Below are positions 56,336 through 64,000 of a stretch of DNA of 64,000 bases, piece by piece. Within the stretch, counting starts at the first letter, position 1. Every line of letters starts with the position of its first letter. This DNA is from Sthenelais limicola (taxonomy: Eukaryota; Annelida; Polychaeta; Phyllodocida; Sigalionidae). Below the pieces are notes generated by a model. That model did not search any database and was not told where the DNA came from. It worked only from the letters and a program-made list of their open reading frames with translations. The position numbers and the translations under genes are program-made. Location: NCBI GenBank assembly GCA_942159475.1, contig OW804096.1, positions 137,339,791-137,403,790 on the forward strand, read 5' to 3'.

Positions 56336-56561
56336 GGGTCAGATCTTCAGAAAATGCACAATCGGCACTTTAGTAATTTCAGTTAAATTAGACTAAGAAA
56401 TTCTGAATATTAGGTATGTCTGGGTATATTTGGCATTGCCTAGATTCAAACAATCTGTACAGTTATATTGAACTGAGTTTCTAACCTTATTCTTGTCTTA
56501 AATTCGGATTGTTTGAGAGTATTGGTGGTGGCGAAATGTACATTTTCTGACGATTTGACCC
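56336..56561. mobile_element. family A MITE, diverged
   Basis: Both ends recognisable; GTAT on both sides. Confidence 0.88.
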
Positions 56562-56640
56562 GTATAGCAAATTCCTTCCCTAAAAGTTCCTTATCAGCTG
56601 CTTAGGTAGGACTAGTAATATAGCATTAATACCCAAGGTT

Positions 56641-56864
56641 TTGGGTGGTCTGGGTGGTCTGGGTGGTCTGGGTGGTCTGGGTGGTCTGGGTGGTCTGGGT
56701 GGTCTGGGTGGTCTGGGTGGTCTGGGTGGTCTGGGTGGTCTGGGTGGTCTGGGTGGTCTGGGTGGTCTGGGTGGTCTGGGTGGTCTGGGTGGTCTGGGTG
56801 GTCTGGGTGGTCTGGGTGGTCTGGGTGGTCTGGGTGGTCTGGGTGGTCTGGGTGGTCTGGTGGA
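56641..56864. repeat. 9-bp repeat GGTCTGGGT, about 25 copies
   Basis: Nearly perfect array. Long frames across it (Gly-Leu-Gly, Pro-Arg-Pro, Asp-His-Pro repeats) are simply the repeat read in each frame. The regular GG/GGG runs could form G-quadruplexes. Confidence 0.95.
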
Positions 56865-57352
56865 CAATTCAAGGGGCGTTAGCCCCGAGAATTTCCACCA
56901 GGCAACAGACCACTTAGACCATCCACAACCGAGGGCATTAGTGCTTTTAGACCCGGTTTGGTCAGATTTGACTGTTATTTACCACTTACTGAATTTTGTT
57001 TACCAGTTCTTTTGACGTCTATAACCCCCATTCCTTACCGGAAGTTGCCAGAAGTGATTGCCATGGTACGCATCTATTGTGACAAAAATACACCCCAGAA
57101 TCTGACCAAACTGGGTCTAATAGCTAATAAGGGAATATCAAGGAGAACATCAAGTAAGGATTCGTTATGCAACGGGTCCCTTGAGTCTACTTAATCTCTC
57201 AAGCCTCATGTATGTAGTAAGAGAAGATTAGGAACAATTTGAGTGCTTAATAGGGGGATTTGCACAGCCGCCAGGTTGGATCCAGTCTCACAAGGAATTA
57301 TGGGCGTTGTATGTCAGTGTAAAAACCTATAGAGGAAACATTAAATTTTCAT
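56865..57352. other. intergenic, no gene seen
   Basis: Unique-looking sequence without domain-bearing frames. Confidence 0.35.
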
Positions 57353-57586
57353 GGGTCAGATTTTCAGAAAATGCACAATTCAGCTTCGCCAATCTTCTCA
57401 AATAACCCAAATTTCAGACGAAAATCAGGTTCAAAATACAGTTCAACTAACCAAACAGATTGCTAGAATCAATGCAATGCCGAATATACTCAAATTTACC
57501 TAGTATTGGTCAAATTGCAGCCAAATTTAGCAGAATCTACTCAATGTGTACAGCTGCCAATTGTACATTTTCTGAAAATCTGACCC
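57353..57586. mobile_element. family A MITE
   Basis: Both TIRs present; flanks TCAT and TTGA do not match. Confidence 0.85.
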
Positions 57587-57835
57587 TTGAATGTTCATCG
57601 TGGAATTTACATCGGTCCTCAAATCTAAATTCCCATGTATTATACATACAAGAAATTATAGGACAAGTTTTTATGTCTGGCATCATGTATTTGAAATCCA
57701 AATATCGTTGTTAGAAGAAATAACATTAAAAAAAATATTCTCTTCATTTGGATAAAAGTGCTGTTAAATCTGTGTATGTCAGATTTAATGAGAATCCATC
57801 CTAGCATGTGTTGTCACAGACATGCGGGTCAGATC

Positions 57836-58060
57836 TTCAGAAAACGCACAATTGGCCTTCACCAATCCTCTCAAATAACCCAAATTAAAGACAAAAATCA
57901 GGTTCAAAATACAGTTCAACATAACCAGACAGATTTATTGAATTAATACAATACAGAATATACTCAGATATACCTCGTTTTTATCAATTTTTACTGTTAT
58001 TTGATAGAGTTTGATAGATGTGCAGAACAGTACTTTGTGCATTTTCTGAAAATCTGACCC
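57836..58060. mobile_element. family A MITE
   Basis: Both TIRs present; flanks ATGC and ATGT. Confidence 0.85.
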
Positions 58061-58933
58061 ATGTGCAGTGGCACATGCACGTCCCCTATTATAGCTGTGT
58101 AGACCGGTCCTTTATTGATATTGGTCTATTGCTGAATGCTTATGTCACTTGTGAAGTTATATTGGCAATTCAAATGAAAACAAAACAGTTGAATAGCTAA
58201 CAAAAATGGAGTATGTTTTAACTCGAACAAAGCAATCTGGTATGGGCTAACTCCTGTAAAAAAAACTCCTGTAAGAAACTACCGCATAAAATGAGCCTGA
58301 TTAATCTTCACTGTAAGGCAAAGCTATTTTATTCACAAAGGTAACTGAATAATCGCTCAGCCCCCTCTCGCCCCCCCTCTCACCCCCTTAGAACTGTTAT
58401 TTGCCACAGAATGTATTACCATCACCCATCATTTCTCTTTTTCATCCCCCGTTCCAATATGAGTGTCTAATTAACTAATACACTTCTGTTTAATTACCTT
58501 TTATATCAATGATGATTTCACCGTTTTGTAATCATAGTACTGGCTCATAGCCCTGAATTATAGACCGAGAGCAGATGGCCTCGAAGAATGCTTATTGTTA
58601 GCGATGTTTGTATTTTCTGCCATTTTTCCAAGGTGTATGTGAAAATAAAAACGTTTAAAAAAAAACAAAAAAAACTAGCACGCCTTCCCTGCTATTCTAT
58701 GTACTACCCCTTTAGTATGGAAGTCTATGGGGAAATGGTGCATTTTCTCACATTCTCGTGACTAAAACAAAAAATGGCAACTCCTAACGTTCCAAAATCT
58801 TCTACACATATATACTTGAGTATTGAGATTGGTTGCTTTACGCCCTTATCAACAAACTTAATATGGTTAACATATACTTTCATCTTCAATTTTAATAAAT
58901 ATATAAGTACAGACTTGTTTGGAATCAGCCTAT
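58061..58933. other. intergenic with poly(A)-tailed repeat
   Basis: GTGAAAATAAAAACG followed by an A-rich run at about 58,640-58,675 resembles a plus-strand retroposon tail. No gene. Confidence 0.4.
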
Positions 58934-59168
58934 GGGTCAGATTTTCAGAAAATGTACAATTGGCAGTTCTACACATTTAGTAAAATCTGCAAAATTAGGC
59001 TGCAATTAGGTCAATACTAGGTAAATTCGAGTATATTTGGCATTGCATTGATTCTAGCAATCTGTTTGGTTAGGTTGAACTGTATTTTGAACCTGATTAT
59101 CGTCTGAAATTTGAGTTATTTGAGAAGATTGGTAAAGCTGAATTGTACAATTTCTGATAATCTGACCC
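58934..59168. mobile_element. family A MITE
   Basis: Complete, CTAT on both sides. Confidence 0.9.
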
Positions 59169-59450
59169 CTATACGTTATAGAATGTAATCGCCAAAGATT
59201 TACTTAATTCAACCTAATATTTAATGAGTTTTACCCATTTAAAGTAGGGAAAAAGTAGTTCCACAGTATAACACTCCATTCAAGGCGCCACCGTTCCCCT
59301 ACATCACAAAGTGCGCCTAAATCTTGACATTAATATACAACATACATAATAAACAAGTCTGTTAATAGCTGCTATAAAGAAAGGCGATCGGGGTGGGCGG
59401 ACAGGGTATTTCGAATTGCGGAGTGCAGACCCAAAAAACAACCTGTATAT

Positions 59451-59685
59451 GGGTCAGATTTTCAGAAAATGTACAATTCAACTTCGACAATCTTCTCAAA
59501 TAACTCACATTTCAGACAAAATTAAAGTTCAAAATACAGTTCAACCTAACCAAACAGATTGCTAGAATCAATACGATGCCCAATATACTCAAATTTACCT
59601 AGTATTGCCTTAATTGAAGCCTAATTTAATATAATTTACTAAATGTGTTCAGCTGCCAATTGTACATTTTCTGAAAATCTGACCC
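59451..59685. mobile_element. family A MITE
   Basis: Complete, ATAT on both sides. Confidence 0.92.
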
Positions 59686-59818
59686 ATATTTCTCTGGGCA
59701 AAACAATGGCTGACCCCTCGCAACAGGTGCCTTGAAATACATGCATTGAATAACTGTTTCAATTGCCCGGAGGGTGGCCTGCAAGTAGGTAGATTATGTA
59801 TATTTAGGGCGCACATTA

Positions 59819-59850
59819 TGACGTCAGACAACACTCTCAGCGCCATCTTG
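59819..59850 (+). promoter_or_regulatory. candidate promoter of the 225-aa gene (CRE and YY1-type motifs)
   Basis: A full palindromic CRE, TGACGTCA (59,819-59,826), is followed 14 bp later by CGCCATCTTG (59,841-59,850), the inverse of the CAAGATGGCG motif found near many animal start sites. An acceptor-like TTTGTCCATTTCAG at about 60,558-60,571 would allow a first intron between here and the coding exon. Inference only. Confidence 0.4.
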
Positions 59851-59989
59851 TGCTCAACAACTAAGCTTTCTCAGCTTGGCCTGTAAATGACTATAACTTA
59901 GACATAAATGGGGTAAAACATTGAGACTATGGCTATTATGTACGTATGAATCCATTAAGTTTGTTGTCCTAAAAGTGACCTTGAACCTG

Positions 59990-60120
59990 TTTAATTATTA
60001 TTATACAACTTTTATTCAGTATATACATGTACATAAAGACAATAAAGAATGGGGCCATTGCTCCCTCTCCGATGGAGATCTTCCTGGTAGCCCTTAAACA
60101 GAAGTAGATAATAAACTGAA
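59990..60120 (-). mobile_element. retroposon-like minus-strand 3' end (inferred)
   Basis: ATACAACTTTTATTCAG read inversely gives CTGAATAAAAG, similar to the tail of the 55,143 element. Body not classifiable. Confidence 0.35.
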
Positions 60121-60653
60121 AAGATTGATAAAAAAAATCTCTGCTTGTATTTTCCCTCATAGTGGGAGAGTCTTTCATTATACCTTGTGAACAATTTGAG
60201 AAAATTAAGTGTCTCTATTTGTATTTTCCCTTATAGTGGGATAGTCCATTGTAATGACACGTTAAAGTGTTAGAAGAGAGTGATGCCACTGGAAACGTTG
60301 GAACAATCTAAGAAAACCCCATAAGAACTGAATAAATAACATAGTTGTTTGGTTCTGGTGGGTTTTTTTGCCTCACTTTAATTATTAAAGCTTTAGCTTG
60401 ATTAGTCATTCAAATAATTATGGAATGAAAACCTTCCTGGCATACTCCTCTCCATGTACAATACATATTTGTCTGCAAACCAAAGTCCTGTAGTTATATA
60501 GTTTACAATTCATACTGCCCTTGCTTCTCCCTTATTCTATTGATTATCCTCGTTTCTCTTTGTCCATTTCAGAAGTTATTGCATCAAGATGATCCACCTT
60601 TAACATAAGGACTGAATTCCCAAGTTCTAGGTCAATTACACCACAAGAGCATC

Positions 60654-61331
60654 ATGGAGGTGGCAAAACGACCTCAGTCTAAAATGGGCGATCTCCTCAA
60701 CTCTCCGGAGTTCCTCAGCCCAGTATTCCAGGACGATCCCGATTCTGTGCTGCCACCTATGATCCCCCAAGTAACTATAACAAACGCTGACGGAGTGACA
60801 CCTAGTGACAATGAGACGAAGCAACCTCAACCGTTTACATCGCCTCTGATGCAGAATATTGTATTCATGGCATTTAACAAACATAAAAACAAAAAAACTT
60901 CTAATAATCGAGTGAGGAGAAATAGTGGACCGGATGTGGAGGTTCTGCCAAAACCGGAAGTCGCTGAGGTCCCGGATGTGAATTTAAATCGGAGGCAATC
61001 GGTCGCAACTGCAACACATTATACCGGTGTCCGCAGAAAAAGTACCGCTAATCTACATACACCACAGAGGAGAAATAGCTTCCGTAGACCTTCTGTTATC
61101 TCAGAAACCGTGTCTGAAACTCTCACAGACCCTCTGGAATTTCTAGCAGAGGTAGAGGAGCATATAAAGACGGAGAGATCTGGTGGAAGGGTGAAGAGAA
61201 TGGTTTCTAATTTGCGAGCTGAACATATAAGTAGTTTGTTTACAGGGTTTTCTCTGGGTGTGTCAACGGCACTCGTGCTGAAATCTGCACTTCTCGTACT
61301 GCAAGTGTTGTGGACATTAGGTACGGGCTAG
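60654..61331 (+). CDS. 225-aa protein with RRxS cluster and C-terminal hydrophobic segment
   Basis: Complete single-exon frame; ATG at 60,654 in a good context (ATCATGG) after an acceptor-like site at about 60,571. Not a family I recognise. The first 85 residues are polar and proline-rich. Residues 88-147 carry five basophilic-kinase consensus sites of the form RRxS (RRNS 88, RRQS 113, RRKS 127, RRNS 139, RRPS 144). Residues 155-172 are acidic and helical (DPLEFLAEVEEHIK). Residues about 195-220 form a hydrophobic stretch (SLFTGFSLGVSTALVLKSAL) close to the C terminus, as in a tail-anchored membrane protein. A reasonable guess is a phosphorylation-regulated membrane-anchored adaptor, but nothing shows its function. 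It is followed 12 bp later by MITE sequence. Confidence 0.7.
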   Translation: MEVAKRPQSKMGDLLNSPEFLSPVFQDDPDSVLPPMIPQVTITNADGVTPSDNETKQPQPFTSPLMQNIVFMAFNKHKNKKTSNNRVRRNSGPDVEVLPKPEVAEVPDVNLNRRQSVATATHYTGVRRKSTANLHTPQRRNSFRRPSVISETVSETLTDPLEFLAEVEEHIKTERSGGRVKRMVSNLRAEHISSLFTGFSLGVSTALVLKSALLVLQVLWTLGTG

Positions 61332-61343
61332 ATATTGATAAAA

Positions 61344-61579
61344 GGGTCACGATCAGATATTCAGAAAATGTACAATTAGCAACTCAACACATTTAGGAAA
61401 TTCATCTAAATTAGGGTGAAAAATGAGGAATACCGGGTATATCTGAATATATTACGCATCGCATTGATTCAGAATACAAGTTCCGTTATGTTAAACTGCA
61501 TTTTCAAGCTGATTTTTGTCTTAAATGTGGGTTATTTGAGAGGATTGGTGAAGGTGTATTGTACATTTTCTAAAAATCT
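61344..61579. mobile_element. family A MITE, right end replaced by family B
   Basis: Left end GGGTCACGATCAGATATTCA; the right end stops at AAAATCT where a family B element begins. Confidence 0.8.
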
Positions 61580-61983
61580 GTGATGTGTTTAATAAAGGAA
61601 AATGTCGCAATATTGAAATTTGTCAAAGGGATTCACAGGATCTCTATATTGGAATGTTCTATATGATTTTTGGGGGCTTGTCATTGTTAGTCATATGAAT
61701 AGATTTCTAGTCAATTTATTAAATATATCCTTGCGTTTTAATGGTCATCATATGGAGTATATTTAGTAACTTCACTGGTAAATTGCCCACCCAGAAATAG
61801 GCTACTGCAAACTTTTTTTCAAACATAAAAATATCAAACCTACAAATTATACAAACAATTCTTAAATGGCTAAATGTGTACCACTATTGGGATCGGCTTG
61901 ATATCGTCGTTTCAAAATTAATATATTGGCATCTCAAAGTCCATTTCTTGCGACTTGTGACACATTTACCTGTAACACATCAC
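61580..61983. mobile_element. family B MITE
   Basis: 404 bp inserted in the terminal repeat of the preceding family A copy. A change in its left TIR creates AATAAA at 61,591, a possible poly(A) signal for the 225-aa gene. Confidence 0.85.
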
Positions 61984-62172
61984 CTATAGATTTTATCATT
62001 TCGATAAATTGACAAAATATGATGTCCTTCGGGAATTGAATCCAGGATACAGCTAGCAGCCAAATGAACAGTTATCCATGACAACGCTTACATGTTCCAC
62101 AGATTTGCAAGTAGCGCACTAGTTTTATAATTCACTAAACTGCTCTTTGTACAACTTAAGAAAGTAGACATT
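61984..62172. other. spacer, no gene seen
   Basis: Nothing recognised. Confidence 0.4.
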
Positions 62173-62640
62173 AGGGTGAAGTGGTCAGAAAATGTACAAT
62201 TGTGACGTTTTCCAGTAAAATGAGTCACAAGTCGCAAAATTGATATTTTTAAAAGTGTTTTTTCCACATGATCTCTTTATTGAATGTTTTGATTTCTAGA
62301 GGGTGTAGCACTTACAGTCATATAAATCCATGTAGCAAGTTTCAGGACATTGTATTAAAGATATCCCTGCGTTTTGAAGGCCCTTACAAGTATGGAGTAT
62401 ATTTAGTTACTTTACTTACCTCTTTTCAAATATGATGGTATCTTAAAATCCATATTTCGCGACTTATGACTCATTTTCCTAAAACGGATCACAACTCACC
62501 TTCACCAATCCTATCAAATAGCCCTGATTTAAGGCAAAAAGGTGGTTCAAAATACAGTTCAACATAACCAAACGGACTCCTTCAACCATTGCAATATCAA
62601 ATACTCAGATATATCTAGTATTTACCTTGTTTCAGACGAT
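62173..62640. mobile_element. family A copy interrupted by family B
   Basis: AGAAAATGTACAATT ends at 62,201; the family A interior (CACCTTCACCAATCC...) resumes at 62,493. The far end is decayed. Confidence 0.75.
62202..62492. mobile_element. family B MITE, internally shortened
   Basis: Complete ends, about 291 bp; flanks AATT and AACT. Confidence 0.85.
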
Positions 62641-63155
62641 TTTAGCCGAATATACTCGTTCTACGCGGTAGATAAATATAATAATAATTTTATTTCCACC
62701 TTGGTTCAATTAAAATGCAATACTATCAACAATGATTAGCTGGAAAAAGGAGACAAGCATGAGGTCTTTACATTACTTCATACATAAGATGGAGCCATGA
62801 TATTGGACATTTTAAATATTTCCCTGCATTTTCTTATTATTTCTGTGCTTACATTCCGATGCATTGGGAATATTGTGTGCATTTATAGTCTAATACGGCG
62901 ATAACATTCTGGGAAAGTGTTGTTAATGAGAACTATACATGCCCGCTATATTGCTCTATTAAGTAATTGGTATTACTCCACGTTGATGTATGTACCACAT
63001 GCTATTTGTATGGGAGGGAGTAGTGTGGTAATTTGCACCAGTTCTACGCATGTGGTATGACTTACTGTCCCTGGTAAACATAGCCATATAAGGTAAGCAT
63101 AGCAACGTGGGAGTAAATATAGAACCTAAATTTGAATGTGGAACTCAGGACAATA
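62641..63155. other. intergenic, no gene seen
   Basis: A+T-rich spacer. Confidence 0.4.
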
Positions 63156-63513
63156 GTGATCCGTTTTAGGAAAAAGAGTCATAAGTCGCAAAAATTGGAT
63201 TTTGAGATACCATCAGATTTGAAAAGATGAGACCAAGGCGATTCCAATGAATGTAAACATTAAGAACATCTAATACATACTTCTATCCTTTTAGTTTGCT
63301 ATTTTCATTTTTGAAAAAGAAGATTGCAATATTTCTGGGTGGACAATTACGAGTAAAGTAACTAAATATACTCCACAGGATGATCGGGGTAACGCATAGA
63401 TATATTTCATAAACTGTCTTGAAATTTGGTACTTGTATTTAGATCTTGTAAATAATACGCTTTGAAAAATATCCATTTTGCGACTTATGACTCATTTTCC
63501 TAAAACACATCAC
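63156..63513. mobile_element. family B MITE, young subfamily
   Basis: Nearly identical to 23,171-23,578 over its length but lacking about 50 bp before GATCTTGTAAATAATACG. Flanks AATA and AATT. Confidence 0.9.
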
Positions 63514-64000
63514 AATTATATTGCACTGTCCTTGATCTTTCAAAACAAACATCTCGAACAGTGCAATAGTGTCCCTTGTACCACATTCTCATCAGGTTCT
63601 ATCTATTTACATATTTACACAGAAGTATTCTACATGTATGTTGTTAAGTCATGAATATACCTCTGATGTTTGTATTATCATCGACTACTGAATAGTATAT
63701 CTCAAACTAGTTGTTTTAAACTAGTCACACTGTACATATTTGTCTTATAAGGATACATTGCATATATCACTGAATATATTAGTCTGTAAGTTGTCAAATC
63801 AAAACTTGTAGTTGTATAAATATATCGCATCCGATGAAATACATTTTTTCCATGAACATATGTATTACATATCATAACATTTTCCTTGAAAATAGGGACC
63901 CTTGATTTAATTTTTTTGCCGGAAGCTGTTGTCCTAAAAATGCCTTTAGTATAGTGAGGCAAATAACGTACAGGAAATTTGATTGGTCAATAAAAGGAAG
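63514..64000. other. intergenic to window end, no gene seen
   Basis: A short inverted pair (CACTGTCCTTGATCTTTC, then CGAACAGTGCAATAGTGTCC) flanks 63,530-63,575. No gene. Confidence 0.35.

Noticed and set aside
56580..57015. Long Gly-Leu-Gly, Pro-Arg-Pro and Asp-His-Pro open frames
   Set aside because: They are the 9-bp GGTCTGGGT array read in different frames and strands, not genes.

Overview
The window reads as nuclear DNA of an invertebrate animal. It has split genes with GT-AG introns, A+T-rich intergenic DNA, a CARD-NACHT-LRR immune receptor gene, a cytosolic sulfotransferase, an MFS sugar transporter, and dense short inverted-repeat transposons (MITEs). I cannot name the species from sequence alone. 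Protein-coding DNA is a small minority. Layout: 1-3,480 is visibly G+C-richer, free of the MITE families, and unassigned. From 3.5 to 13.2 kb there are nested MITEs and a tandem segmental duplication (5.6-8.7 kb). 13,246-17,502 (+) is one uninterrupted 1,418-codon NLR. 19,161-22,537 is a 3.4 kb element with TIRs and 12 interspersed copies of a 15-bp motif. 28,672-31,471 (+) is a two-exon sulfotransferase lying between the two halves of a split MITE. 32.6-33.5 kb (-) is a broken beta-helix gene with a MITE in its exon. 35,616-37,007 (-) is a single-exon MFS transporter. 38-60 kb is almost wholly repeats: MITEs, retroposon tails, minisatellites and pyrimidine-rich blocks. 60,654-61,331 (+) is a 225-aa protein with five RRxS motifs and a C-terminal hydrophobic segment. 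The rest is MITEs. Two families dominate. Family A (TIR begins GGGTCAGATTTTCAG, about 235 bp, 4-bp target duplications, often ATAT or ATGT) has close to 40 whole or partial copies. Family B (TIR begins GTGATGTGTTTCAGG, about 410 bp, also 4-bp duplications) has about 20. Their boundaries can be read from internal evidence: an occupied/empty pair in the tandem duplication, a MITE whose removal rejoins a reading frame, and many perfect duplications. Ten further TIR families are represented by one to three copies each and are given letters C to L here. Their class assignments are inferences. The five genes are not an operon and I see no shared pathway. The most unusual items are the 3.4 kb TIR element with its spaced motif, the sulfotransferase enclosed by a split TIR element, the palindromic element whose two arms co-vary between copies, and the beta-helix exon disrupted by family A. 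I found no tRNA, rRNA or CRISPR array.
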